Shown one piece after another: positions 33,734-41,863 of a DNA stretch of 64,000 nt (position 1 is its first letter; each line of letters starts with the position of its first letter). The translations under genes were made by a program, and so were the position numbers. The DNA is from an uncultured Prevotellaceae bacterium (GTDB lineage Bacteria > Bacteroidota > Bacteroidia > Bacteroidales > UBA932): assembly GCA_947166905.1 (NCBI GenBank), contig CAMVFZ010000005.1, positions 79,434 through 143,433 of the forward strand, read 5' to 3'. The notes under the pieces are model-generated. The model was not told the origin of the DNA, made no database searches, and saw only the letters and a list, made by a program, of their open reading frames with translations.

Positions 33734-33741
33734 TATTTTTG
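33734..33741 (+). promoter_or_regulatory. -7 element of pdxJ
   Basis: TATTTTTG is an exact match. Only eight bases separate it from the pdxJ ATG at 33750, so the transcript leader would be almost absent. Confidence 0.55.
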
Positions 33742-33749
33742 TGACTGTT

Positions 33750-34466
33750 ATGACAAGACTAAGTATCAATATCAATAAGATAGCAACCTTGCGCAACGCC
33801 CGTGGCGGCAATATGCCGGACGTCACCAAGGCGGCTATGGACTGCGAAGCCTTCGGTGCAGAGGGCATCACAGTACACCCGAGGCCGGATGAACGTCACA
33901 TCCGTTATTCCGACGTTTACGCCATCCGCCCGCTGATCAAGACAGAGTTCAACATAGAGGGCAACCCCATCCCCAAATTCATAGACCTTGTTTGCGAGGT
34001 AAAGCCGGATCAGGTAACCCTTGTCCCGGACGCAGAGGATGCCATCACATCCAACGCCGGATGGGATACAATCAAGCATAAAGATTTCCTCACGGAAGTT
34101 TGTAAAGAATTCAAATCCAAGGGAATACGTACCTCCATCTTCATTGATGCAAAGCCTGCTATGGCAGAGGGCGCAGCAATCGTCGGCTGTGACAGGGTAG
34201 AACTTTACACTGCCGATTATGCAGAGAATTTCCCCAAGGATCCGGAGGCTGCCATCAAAGATTTCCTGGCTACTGCAAAACGCGTTCGCGAATGCGGCCT
34301 GGGCCTTAATGCAGGCCACGATTTGAACCTTCAGAACCTGAATTATTTCATCCGTACAATACCCTGGACGGATGAGGTTTCCATCGGCCATGCAGTAATA
34401 TGCGATGCGCTGTACATGGGTCTGGAAAGTACGATAAAAGCCTATCTGAAAGCTACAAAAATCTAA
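33750..34466 (+). CDS. pdxJ: Pyridoxine 5'-phosphate synthase
   Basis: This 238-residue TIM-barrel enzyme condenses deoxyxylulose 5-phosphate with 3-amino-2-oxopropyl phosphate in vitamin B6 synthesis. It starts at ATG 33750 (MTRLSININKIATLRNARGG); a GTG three codons earlier lies inside the -7 box. Motifs are GITVHPRPDERHIRY near the N-terminus, EGNP, QVTLVPDA, and the C-terminal LNAGHDLNLQN and SIGHAVI. Length is typical. Its substrate DXP is made by Dxs (62010) in the same window, although the genes are not linked in an operon. Confidence 0.96.
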   Translation: MTRLSININKIATLRNARGGNMPDVTKAAMDCEAFGAEGITVHPRPDERHIRYSDVYAIRPLIKTEFNIEGNPIPKFIDLVCEVKPDQVTLVPDAEDAITSNAGWDTIKHKDFLTEVCKEFKSKGIRTSIFIDAKPAMAEGAAIVGCDRVELYTADYAENFPKDPEAAIKDFLATAKRVRECGLGLNAGHDLNLQNLNYFIRTIPWTDEVSIGHAVICDALYMGLESTIKAYLKATKI

Positions 34467-34495
34467 AAAATTGACGCTTTTAAAGATAAATGGCT

Positions 34496-34503
34496 TATCT
34501 TTG
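34496..34503 (+). promoter_or_regulatory. -7 element of the Skp-like/LysM gene pair
   Basis: TATCTTTG is an exact match, 53 bases before the ATG at 34557. TTG at 34471-34473 is the nearest -33 candidate, at a spacing three bases longer than usual. Confidence 0.55.
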
Positions 34504-34556
34504 CATTCTATGCGCCAGCGCGCGTACCATTGATTATTAAAACAAAAACAAAGAAT

Positions 34557-35177
34557 ATGAACAACAAACCAATGATTATCAGCGTAATTGCTCTTGTAGC
34601 AGTTATCGTTCTTGGCATCCTCCAGTTCACCGGCGGTTGCAAAAACAGCGTAAACGCAGCTCCCGCAGCAGCAGATTCCATCAAGGCTGGTGCTGGTTCA
34701 GTAGTTTACTTCGACATTGAAAGAGTAGCAGCAGAGTATGACTATGCAAACGAGCTTGGCGACGCTACAGAGAAGAAGATCAAGGGTATCACCGACGAGA
34801 TTACCCGTCGTGGCAACCAGCTTCAGAACCAGGTGAACGCATTCAACAACGATTACAACAAGGGCAACCTCACCTCTTTCCAGGCAGAGCGCAAGGCCAA
34901 GGAGCTCCAGACCAAACAGCAGGAGTTCGACGCCTACTATCAGCAGCAGCAGCAGGTTGCAGCTGAGGAAAGGGCTGTAATGCTGAACAAGATTGGCAAC
35001 GCTATCGTTGAGTTCGTTCAGAAGTTCAACGAGGAGAAGCAGTTCGGCCTTATCATCACCACCCAGGGTGCCAGCACCATCGCTGCAGGCAACGTAGGTC
35101 TTGATATCACCGACGCCATCATCGCAGGCCTCAACGAGGAATACGTTCAGAAGAAGGCTAAAGGCGAAATCGAATAA
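34557..35177 (+). CDS. Second OmpH/Skp-like protein, membrane- or lipid-anchored
   Basis: The start is the ATG at 34557; a longer frame begins at an unlikely TTG. The 206-residue product has a hydrophobic N-terminal segment (about 6-24) that ends at FTGGCKN. This could be a lipobox or the end of an uncleaved anchor. The mature part has the Skp pattern: VVYFDIERVAAEY at the start, a long Gln/Glu/Lys coiled coil (about 65-145), and a closing GLIITTQGASTIAAG strand. It differs from the Skp-like protein at 28826 by this anchor. It is followed after 12 bases by a LysM/periplasmic-binding protein gene. Confidence 0.82.
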   Translation: MNNKPMIISVIALVAVIVLGILQFTGGCKNSVNAAPAAADSIKAGAGSVVYFDIERVAAEYDYANELGDATEKKIKGITDEITRRGNQLQNQVNAFNNDYNKGNLTSFQAERKAKELQTKQQEFDAYYQQQQQVAAEERAVMLNKIGNAIVEFVQKFNEEKQFGLIITTQGASTIAAGNVGLDITDAIIAGLNEEYVQKKAKGEIE

Positions 35178-35189
35178 GATACCCCGCGC

Positions 35190-36587
35190 ATGAAGCGCTT
35201 CAGGATAATATTACTCGCAGTCGTGTGGCTCCTGGCGGCAACAGTGCCGGCAGGAGCTCAGACGGAGTATTTTATCCACACCGTCCGCTGGTACGAGGGC
35301 ATTAAGGATATTTCCAAGAAATACGATGTGCCCGTAGAAGTTATCATGGAGGTGAACGGCCTTGAAAAGCCCAAGGTTAAAAGCCGGATGAAGCTCAAGA
35401 TTCCTGTAGACCTGCAGGCCTATTACAGGATGAAGTCTCAGACCGATGGCTTGGCTGCAACGGATTCTTCCGCCGTTGTTGCAACTACGCACAATGACCA
35501 GCCGGTCAAAAAAGATGCGGAGGAAGAAGAGTATTATTTCAAGAATGATAACGACAAGGTGAGCGCCACACTGGTTCTCCCCCTTGGTCAGGATGCATCC
35601 AGTGACAATGCCTTCGACTTTTACAGCGGAGCGATGCTGGCCGCCAGGGATTTGGGAGAAAGGGGCATAGACATCGATGTCAACGTTATCAATATCACCG
35701 GCGACGAATTCTCTGAAGATGCCGCCGAAAAACTAGGGAAGGCGGACTTCATAGTAGGCCCGGTATCGGAAAAGGATATCCTCAAGCTACTTGCTGTTGC
35801 GGGTAAGAAACCGGTTATCTCCCCTCTTGACCCCAGGGCCGCAGGGCTGGCAGATTCCGTTGCCAACTTTATCCAGGCACCTTCCGCCGCAAAGATGCAG
35901 TATACAGACCTTGCAGAATGGATTTACCAGGACTGCAACAGAGATGACAATGTAGTTCTTGTATCTGAAACCGGCACAGCGCTTTCCGCCGGCATGAAGG
36001 AGCTTGTAAACCTTCTTCAGCACAAGGGTATATCTTTCAAGAGTCTGGAATACAGCATACTGGAAGGCAGGAATGTTACCAAAAAGGTAGAATCGGCCAT
36101 GGTAGCGGAAGTTACCAACAGGGTGGTTGTGCTTTCAGAGAAGGAAGCCTTTGTGAACGACGTTGTAAGGAACCTCAACCTAATGATTTACAACAAGTTT
36201 GATGTTGTACTTTACAGCGCTTCCAAGATTAGGTCGTACGAGACCATAGACACCGAGAACCTGCACAGCCTGAATCTTCACGTGTGCACTTCTTATTACA
36301 TTGATTACGACGATCCTCGCGTAAAGAACTTCGTCTTGACTTACAGGGCGCTGTTCAACGCAGAGCCCAGCCAGTTCGCTTTCCAGGGCTACGATGTAAT
36401 GGGATATTTCGTGAAAGCTTGCAACGACAGCGGCAAATGGTATAAAAAATTAGCCCGCTCAGGCAGGACTAAGATGCTGCAGGCGGACTTCAAGTTTGAA
36501 AGGCAGCACGACGGCGGCTACCTTAATACCGGCACTCGCCGAATCATTTACACGCCGGATTACTCCGTAAAAGAGATTCTGCATTAG
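35190..36587 (+). CDS. LysM domain + type 1 periplasmic-binding-fold protein
   Basis: This is a 465-residue secreted protein with a signal peptide ending at AGAQ and one LysM-like module at about 28-72 (IKDISKKYDVPVEVIMEVNGL), which suggests peptidoglycan contact. The rest (about 125-460) resembles a type 1 periplasmic-binding fold (VSATLVLPLGQDA, FIVGPVSEKDILKL, FQGYDVMGYFVKAC), as in LppC/amino-acid-binding proteins. No transporter is nearby, so an envelope-structural or regulatory role is as likely as transport. The 3' end overlaps the convergent recN gene by 44 bases. It probably shares an mRNA with the Skp-like gene 12 bases upstream. Confidence 0.82.
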   Translation: MKRFRIILLAVVWLLAATVPAGAQTEYFIHTVRWYEGIKDISKKYDVPVEVIMEVNGLEKPKVKSRMKLKIPVDLQAYYRMKSQTDGLAATDSSAVVATTHNDQPVKKDAEEEEYYFKNDNDKVSATLVLPLGQDASSDNAFDFYSGAMLAARDLGERGIDIDVNVINITGDEFSEDAAEKLGKADFIVGPVSEKDILKLLAVAGKKPVISPLDPRAAGLADSVANFIQAPSAAKMQYTDLAEWIYQDCNRDDNVVLVSETGTALSAGMKELVNLLQHKGISFKSLEYSILEGRNVTKKVESAMVAEVTNRVVVLSEKEAFVNDVVRNLNLMIYNKFDVVLYSASKIRSYETIDTENLHSLNLHVCTSYYIDYDDPRVKNFVLTYRALFNAEPSQFAFQGYDVMGYFVKACNDSGKWYKKLARSGRTKMLQADFKFERQHDGGYLNTGTRRIIYTPDYSVKEILH

Positions 36588-38223
36588 CCATAGCTTCCGG
36601 AGTGATAGCCGCTCCGCTGAGCATTCTGGCAATTTCCTGAACCCTTTCTTCTTTATCAAGCTGTTTAATTGTAGAAACGGCTCGGCCTTCTGATATCTCT
36701 TTGGATACAAGGAGATGGGCGTTGCCTTTGGCTGCTACCTGGGGAAGATGAGTGATTGCAAATATCTGCATAGCCTCTCCCATACGGCATATCATCGAAC
36801 CCATAGCATCCGCTACACTGCCGGATATACCCGTATCGATTTCATCGAAGATCATTGTGGGCATAGCGGTATAACGGGCCATCAAATCCTTGATAGACAG
36901 CATTATACGGGACATTTCACCGCCCGATGCTCCTTTACCGACTTCTACTCCCTGGCCTCCGGTTGCAGAGAACACGAAGCTGACGGCATCAGTACCGGTT
37001 GCGGTCTGCGGTATTGTTTCAAGCTCTACCCCAAAGACGGCACCTTCCAGTGACAGACCATGCAAAGACTCCGTGACAGCCTTGGCAAACTTTCCTGCAG
37101 CCTCTTCCCTGTCCTTGTGCAACTGTGCCGATGCTGCCGAAATCTTCTCTTCCAGGTCTCTGATTACACGTTCCAGAGTATCCTTAGTCTGCTCAAGTTC
37201 TTCTGAGTTGTAGAGGGTTGCAGACAGGGTATCGCGCTTTTCTATCAGCTCTTCTACAGTGCGAACATTGTGCTTTGTCATCAGGGAATAAAGCAGGGAC
37301 ATCCTGCTTTCAACGGCTTCCAGGCGGTCCTGGGATACCTCTGTAGATTCCTCCAGAGAAGAAATCTCTGCCAATATATCGTCAAGCTCTGCCTTTGCAG
37401 ATTCCACCCGCTCTGCCAGTTCTCCGGCGGCAGGGACAAATGAAGAAAGCTTGGTCAGCGTCCTGTTCACTTCCCTTAACGCGCCGGCCATGGATGGAAC
37501 ATCTCCGCCATCGCCCTCCATAATGGATTCTGCCTTGACAAGGGATAACTTTATTTCTTCTGCATTGGACAAAAGCTTCTGTTCTGCCTCAAGGCTGGCC
37601 AGCTCTCCTTCCTGAAGTTTTGCATCCTCCAGCTGCTGGTACAAAGACTCGTTGAAGTCCTTCTCCAGGGCCAGGCGGCTTAAACGCTCCTTCACCTCTT
37701 CCAGGGTTTTACGTTCCTGGCTAAGCTTTTTCCAGAGCGTAGTGCAGTCTTCCCTGAGAGCGCTTGTGCCTGCAAAGGCGTCAAGTACGGAGAGCCTGAA
37801 CGCAGGGTCGGACAATTTCAGCGTCTGGTGCTGCGAATGGATGTCTATCAGGCGGGAAGAAATTGCAGCAAGGTCCTCCTTGCTTACGGGCTCGTCGCAA
37901 ATGAAGCAGCGGGAGCGTCCGCTGGTGGATACCACCCTGCGGATGGTGATGTCTCCCCCATTCCAGGGGAGGTCAAGATCGGCAAAAATAGCTTCAAGGG
38001 TAGAATCGGCAGAGCAGTCGAACTCTCCTTCAACCACGCAGGTGTCGGAGGCCGGACCTACTGAAGAAGCATCGGCCTTGCCACCGGTGAGAAGGGCTAC
38101 GGCGCCAAGAAGTATGGACTTACCGGCTCCGGTCTCTCCCGTAATAATGACCAGACCCGCAGGAAACTGAATTTCCAGCGAGTCTATCAAAATAAAATTC
38201 TTTACCTTTAAAGCTTTAAGCAT
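36544..38223 (-). CDS. recN: DNA repair protein RecN
   Basis: This 559-residue SMC-like ATPase acts in double-strand break repair. It has the Walker A loop GETGAGKSILLGA near the N-terminus, a long central coiled coil (about 160-370), and the C-terminal signature and Walker B segments (GGEMSRIMLSIK and MIFDEIDTGISG), followed by FAITHLPQVAAKG. Length is normal. Its stop codon lies inside the 3' end of the convergent LysM gene (44-base overlap). It begins 15 bases downstream of rpoZ and is likely co-transcribed with it. Confidence 0.97.
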   Translation of the reverse strand: MLKALKVKNFILIDSLEIQFPAGLVIITGETGAGKSILLGAVALLTGGKADASSVGPASDTCVVEGEFDCSADSTLEAIFADLDLPWNGGDITIRRVVSTSGRSRCFICDEPVSKEDLAAISSRLIDIHSQHQTLKLSDPAFRLSVLDAFAGTSALREDCTTLWKKLSQERKTLEEVKERLSRLALEKDFNESLYQQLEDAKLQEGELASLEAEQKLLSNAEEIKLSLVKAESIMEGDGGDVPSMAGALREVNRTLTKLSSFVPAAGELAERVESAKAELDDILAEISSLEESTEVSQDRLEAVESRMSLLYSLMTKHNVRTVEELIEKRDTLSATLYNSEELEQTKDTLERVIRDLEEKISAASAQLHKDREEAAGKFAKAVTESLHGLSLEGAVFGVELETIPQTATGTDAVSFVFSATGGQGVEVGKGASGGEMSRIMLSIKDLMARYTAMPTMIFDEIDTGISGSVADAMGSMICRMGEAMQIFAITHLPQVAAKGNAHLLVSKEISEGRAVSTIKQLDKEERVQEIARMLSGAAITPEAMANAESLLRSNPACK

Positions 38224-38238
38224 CAGTTGGTTATACTA

Positions 38239-38562
38239 TTACTCCTCTGTCTCTTTCTGAGCCATACGGTAGTAAAGATCGCCATCCACAAACTCCTCTA
38301 TAGCAACGAGGCTGGGCTTAGGCTGACGCTCGTAGTACTTGGAGATTTCTATCTGCTCTCGGTTCTCGAATACCTCTTCCAGGGTGTCACGCTCGTTCTT
38401 GAAGTCTTCAAGCTTCTTGTTGAGCTCTTTCTTCTCCTGGAGTGCTATCTGATTAGCTCTTTTATAAAGGACTACTACTGACTCGTAAATGTTGCCTGTA
38501 GGCTCTGCAAGTACCCTTACGTCGCGGGTTACTGTGTTTGTAGGAACTTTTTTCTTATCCAT
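38239..38562 (-). CDS. rpoZ: RNA polymerase omega subunit (Bacteroidota type)
   Basis: This 107-residue protein matches the Bacteroidota form of the omega subunit: TVTRDVRVL, then TGNIYESVVVLYKRANQI, and LEEVFENREQIEISKYYE near the C-terminus. The start is the ATG at 38562 (MDKKKVPTNTV); 13 upstream codons in frame lack support. Omega helps assemble and stabilise RNA polymerase. It sits between bamD and recN and has its own -7 box. Confidence 0.9.
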   Translation of the reverse strand: MDKKKVPTNTVTRDVRVLAEPTGNIYESVVVLYKRANQIALQEKKELNKKLEDFKNERDTLEEVFENREQIEISKYYERQPKPSLVAIEEFVDGDLYYRMAQKETEE

Positions 38563-38598
38563 ATTCTTAATAATTATCAGACCAGTAATACCTGTCTT

Positions 38599-38606
38599 CA
38601 AAAGTA
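38599..38606 (-). promoter_or_regulatory. -7 element of rpoZ-recN
   Basis: The reverse complement is TACTTTTG, an exact match, 36 bases before the rpoZ ATG. Confidence 0.55.
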
Positions 38607-38642
38607 TATACTATGCTGACAAATGAAAAAGTTTCAAAAATT

Positions 38643-39512
38643 TTATTTCTTGAGAAGTTCGCGGCGTTCTTTTTCAAAATCACGATCCTTCATCTTGTCC
38701 GTATCGGACTCTCCAACTGCCTTGCCGATGGCTCTCTGGGCCCTAAGGTACATGGCGTTGAGCTCTTTGCAATAAGGTGAATCCGGGAGCTCGCCGATAA
38801 AATTCAGATAGTCGTCCATGAATTCCATGTATCTTTCCTTCTGCTTCTCCGGAACGCTGTTCTTCGCATATTTGTAAGAGGACATTGCTATATAATAAAG
38901 GATATCCTCCCTGTAAATATTCTCTGCATCGTCTTTGATTATATTCTTGAAAGCGACTCTGGAAGCCTTGTAGTCCTCCATCTTGTAGTACAGACGGGCG
39001 TTCTCAAAGGCCTTCTTGTCCAGACGGTCGTTGAGCACCTTTGCCTTTGCGCGGCAGTCTCCGGCCCACTCAGAGGAAGGATAATCGCGAAGGAACTCTT
39101 CCATTGAAGAGAGCGCGGTGTATGTAGGAATCTGGTCCAGCTCATAGCGGAGCGTAGAACGGTAAAGGCAGTCTACGCGAAGATAGCGGGCTTCCTCTGT
39201 GAATACACTGCGGGGGAAGTTATTGATGAACTTGGCGAAGTTGGCTTCTGCCGTATAATAATCTTTGCACTTGTAATTGCTGAGGCCCCAGTAATACTGG
39301 ACGGAATCGTCCCTTTCCGTACCGCTGGTCAGAACAGACAGCGATTCGAACAGGTTGGCTGCCTTACGGAATTTGCCTTTGTTAAAGTAATCGAACGCTG
39401 CCGTATACTTGGCTTCTACGTCGTTGCTCATAAGCAGCGTATCATACTTTGAGGAGCAGGCCAGTGTGGCGGCCGATGCTGCCAGAACAAGCAAAAGTTT
39501 TTTAAAAGTCAT
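38643..39512 (-). CDS. bamD: Outer-membrane protein assembly lipoprotein BamD
   Basis: This is a 289-residue lipoprotein of the BAM complex. The signal peptide ends in a lipobox (AATLACSSKYD). The body contains TPR-like helix pairs: KYTAAFDYFNKGKFRKAANLFE, YYTAEANFAKFINNFPRS and MEEFLRDYPSSEW are characteristic of BamD/YfiO proteins. The C-terminal 30 residues are highly charged. It starts ten bases after trxB. With BamA (29455) and two Skp-like proteins, the window encodes much of the outer-membrane protein assembly path at separate loci. Confidence 0.93.
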   Translation of the reverse strand: MTFKKLLLVLAASAATLACSSKYDTLLMSNDVEAKYTAAFDYFNKGKFRKAANLFESLSVLTSGTERDDSVQYYWGLSNYKCKDYYTAEANFAKFINNFPRSVFTEEARYLRVDCLYRSTLRYELDQIPTYTALSSMEEFLRDYPSSEWAGDCRAKAKVLNDRLDKKAFENARLYYKMEDYKASRVAFKNIIKDDAENIYREDILYYIAMSSYKYAKNSVPEKQKERYMEFMDDYLNFIGELPDSPYCKELNAMYLRAQRAIGKAVGESDTDKMKDRDFEKERRELLKK

Positions 39513-39522
39513 AATCTTTCAA

Positions 39523-40446
39523 TTAAAGCGTAGCCAGGTAGCGCTCTGCATCCAGGGCTGCCTGGCAGCCTGATGCGGCGGCGGTAACCGCCTGGCGATA
39601 ATTTCTGTCCCTAACATCACCTGCGGCAAAGATCCCGGGAACAGAGGTGCGGGAAGAGCCGGGCTCGGCGACAATGTAACCATCGGCATCGGTTTGCAAA
39701 TACTGTGCAAATACCTCTGCATTGGGATGATGGCCGATTGCCAGGAAAAAGCCGTCAACTTTTATATCAAAAACCTTACCATCCTTGCGGAGCAGACGGG
39801 CGCCTGTAACGCCGAAGCCGTCTCCAAGGACTTCATGTGTGTTGCAATTCCAAAGGACTTCTATGTTCTCGCGGGAGAAAACCTTTTCCTGCATGGCCTT
39901 GGAGGCGCGGAAAACATCCCTGCGCACTATCATGTAGACCTTGCGGCAGAGATTGGAAAGGTATACGGCCTCTTCGCAGGCGGTATCTCCGCCGCCCACT
40001 ACGGCAACGTCCTTGCCGCGATAGAAAAATCCGTCGCAGGTAGCACAGGCAGAAACTCCCATACCTTTGTACTGCGTTTCCGAAGGCAGACCAAGGTATT
40101 TGGCCGATGCTCCGGTGGCGATGATTACTGTCTTGGTTTTTACGGTGCGGCCGGCATCGTCCTTAAGGATGTGTACCGGGCCGGTAAAGTCAACTTCCGT
40201 GATGATGCCGCCACGGAACTCAGTTCCGAAGCGTCCGGCCTGCGTACGCATATCGGCCATAAGCGTGGCAGCATCGGCTCCGTTGGGGAAGCCGGGGAAG
40301 TTTTCTATGATTGTGGTGGTAAGCAGCTGGCCACCTACTTCCAAACCCTCGTAAAGGAGGGGCTGGAGACCTGCACGGGAGGCATAAATAGCCGCCGTGT
40401 AGCCTGCAGGGCCGGAGCCTATGATTACACAATTTCTAATATCTTC
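39523..40446 (-). CDS. trxB: Thioredoxin reductase
   Basis: This 307-residue flavoprotein reduces thioredoxin with NADPH. The FAD-binding motif VIIGSGPAGYTAAIYASRAG opens the protein, the redox-active CATCDG lies near residue 135, and the second nucleotide motif VAVVGGGDTACEEA follows. The closing GIFAAGDVRDRNYRQ segment is present. I chose the ATG at 40446 (MEDIRNCV); Met five codons upstream (40461) also fits. It is transcribed divergently from a Fur-family gene, with both -7 boxes inside a 50-base interval, which suggests that the regulator may control it. Confidence 0.96.
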   Translation of the reverse strand, partial: EDIRNCVIIGSGPAGYTAAIYASRAGLQPLLYEGLEVGGQLLTTTIIENFPGFPNGADAATLMADMRTQAGRFGTEFRGGIITEVDFTGPVHILKDDAGRTVKTKTVIIATGASAKYLGLPSETQYKGMGVSACATCDGFFYRGKDVAVVGGGDTACEEAVYLSNLCRKVYMIVRRDVFRASKAMQEKVFSRENIEVLWNCNTHEVLGDGFGVTGARLLRKDGKVFDIKVDGFFLAIGHHPNAEVFAQYLQTDADGYIVAEPGSSRTSVPGIFAAGDVRDRNYRQAVTAAASGCQAALDAERYLATL

Positions 40447-40475
40447 CATATAAACTGTCATGTTGTTGCAACTTG

Positions 40476-40483
40476 CAAATATA
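40476..40483 (-). promoter_or_regulatory. -7 element of trxB-bamD
   Basis: The reverse complement is TATATTTG, an exact match, 29 bases before the trxB ATG at 40446. Confidence 0.6.
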
Positions 40484-40514
40484 CGAATCTGTTCGGATTT
40501 TTGGAAATTATATA

Positions 40515-40522
40515 TAACTTTG
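40515..40522 (+). promoter_or_regulatory. -7 element of the Fur-family gene
   Basis: TAACTTTG is an exact match, 19 bases before the ATG. It faces away from the trxB promoter 31 bases to its left. Confidence 0.6.
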
Positions 40523-40541
40523 TGACTGAAGTACGTTAACT

Positions 40542-40988
40542 ATGCAGTCCTCAACAACTCATATCCCTAACTTTGAAGAGTTTAAGACCATGCTCCGCAG
40601 GCATGGCTTGAAGGCCACTTCACAGCGTCTGGCCGTACATGGGGCCATGATGGAACTTGTGCATGCAAGCGCAGAGATGGTGGTGGAAAAAATTGCTTCC
40701 AACGCCAAGGTAAAGATTACCCAGTCTTCTGTTTACAACATCCTTTCCCAGCTGGCGCTGCACGGTATTTACAGGAACAGGCTGAGCACTACAAACAAGA
40801 TGTACTTTGATGTATGTAATTCCAAGCACCTTCATATGTATGACATGGAGCGCCATACCTACAGGGATCTTGCTGGGGACGAGCATTTTGCCCTGCTTCA
40901 GGAAAGCCTTGGAAAGAGAAGATTTCGCGGATATAAAGTTGAGAGCGTGGATGTTGTAATCCTGGCGCGACCAAATAAAAAGCATTAA
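40542..40988 (+). CDS. Fur/PerR-family metalloregulator lacking CxxC motifs
   Basis: This 148-residue DNA-binding regulator has a Fur winged helix at about 10-85 (LRRHGLKATSQRLAVHGAM and SSVYNILSQLALHGIY). The regulatory metal site has FDVCNSKHLHMYD (Asp, His, His as in PerR). Only one Cys is present, so the C4 structural zinc site of classical Fur/PerR is missing. The divergent neighbour trxB suggests a redox or peroxide-type role, as for PerR, but an iron-type role is equally open. The 3' end is followed after three bases by a lipoprotein gene. Confidence 0.85.
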   Translation: MQSSTTHIPNFEEFKTMLRRHGLKATSQRLAVHGAMMELVHASAEMVVEKIASNAKVKITQSSVYNILSQLALHGIYRNRLSTTNKMYFDVCNSKHLHMYDMERHTYRDLAGDEHFALLQESLGKRRFRGYKVESVDVVILARPNKKH

Positions 40989-40991
40989 AAA

Positions 40992-41681
40992 ATGAAGAAA
41001 CTGTTTGCAATCGTGCTTGCCGTACTTAGTCTTGCGGCTTGCAAAAAAGACGACACCATTATGTATCAGTACACTGCTTTCGGCGACGTAAGCGGTAATA
41101 CGATTTTCACTGACAACGGAGTTAAATTCAATATTACCAAGGTTGACGGCGCCGATGGTTACAACGCCCACGAACGTATCGTTTTCCAGTGCAACGTACT
41201 TAAAGAGATTTCCAAGACAGAGTACAACATAGAGCTTCTGGCTTGGACACGCGTATCCAAGAAGGATTGCATAATGTCCGGAGAAATTACCGACGATGAC
41301 GCACTTGGCCACGACCCTATCAGGCTGGACAACGCCTGGGTTGCAGGAAACTACCTCAACATGGAAATCGCCGTTACATTTTTGCGCAATTCAGAGACCA
41401 AGCACATTGTAAATCTTGTTCTGGACCAGGATGCATCGGATGACGAGACCCTTTGCTTTGTGCTTCGCCACAATGGCAACGGAGAGTCTGTTGGCCCGGG
41501 TTCTTCACTTACCTTCAACGATGTCGCCCTTGGCCGCGCTTACTTCTCCTTCCCTGTCACGGATCTGCTTCCCAGCGGCGTCAGCAAGAACATAAAGATT
41601 TCCTGGGAGTGGCACAAGACCGACGAAAAGGGCGAGCTCTCTACGGAAACAGAGGTCAACACTACTACCGGAACAGTCTAA
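40992..41681 (+). CDS. NigD-like lipoprotein
   Basis: This 229-residue lipoprotein has the signal MKKLFAIVLAVLSLAAC with lipobox LSLAACKKD. The layout (short beta strands after the Cys, then a longer C-terminal beta sandwich beginning near residue 110) and phrases such as GNTIFTDNGVKFNI and AWVAGNYLNMEI resemble NigD-like proteins of Bacteroidales. Its function is unknown. The gene probably shares an mRNA with the Fur-family gene three bases upstream and ends at a strong terminator. Confidence 0.7.
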   Translation: MKKLFAIVLAVLSLAACKKDDTIMYQYTAFGDVSGNTIFTDNGVKFNITKVDGADGYNAHERIVFQCNVLKEISKTEYNIELLAWTRVSKKDCIMSGEITDDDALGHDPIRLDNAWVAGNYLNMEIAVTFLRNSETKHIVNLVLDQDASDDETLCFVLRHNGNGESVGPGSSLTFNDVALGRAYFSFPVTDLLPSGVSKNIKISWEWHKTDEKGELSTETEVNTTTGTV

Positions 41682-41700
41682 CATTCACACATAAAAACAG

Positions 41701-41735
41701 AAAAGGTTCGGCGTTTGCCGAACCTTTATTTTTTC
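41701..41735. terminator. Terminator after NigD-like gene, shared with tRNA-His
   Basis: AAAGGTTCGGC / GCCGAACCTTT with a GTTT loop is followed by ATTTTTTC on the plus strand. An A-run on the other side gives weaker function for the minus-strand tRNA-His. Confidence 0.85.
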
Positions 41736-41812
41736 TGGGGTGAGTGATGGGGCTCGAACCCACGACACTCGGAACCACAATCCGATGCTCTACCAACTGA
41801 ACTACACTCACC
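41736..41812 (-). tRNA. tRNA-His (GTG)
   Basis: This tRNA is read on the minus strand. The acceptor stem GTGAGTG/CACTCAC is fully paired, with an encoded extra 5' G (position -1, base 41812) opposite C73, the His identity element. The anticodon stem is CGGAT.. with loop TTGTGGT and anticodon GTG at 41776-41778. The T loop is TTCGAGC. The three bases after C73 read CCA, so the 3' end is encoded. Confidence 0.94.
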
Positions 41813-41825
41813 ATGTTTGGGACTG

Positions 41826-41856
41826 CAAAGATAGGACTTTTTAACCTATCTGCAAA
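41826..41856 (-). promoter_or_regulatory. Promoter of tRNA-His (TTTG-N19-TATCTTTG)
   Basis: On the minus strand TTTG (41853-41856) and TATCTTTG (41826-41833) are exactly 19 bases apart, a full match to consensus. Confidence 0.85.
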
Positions 41857-41863
41857 TTTTTTC

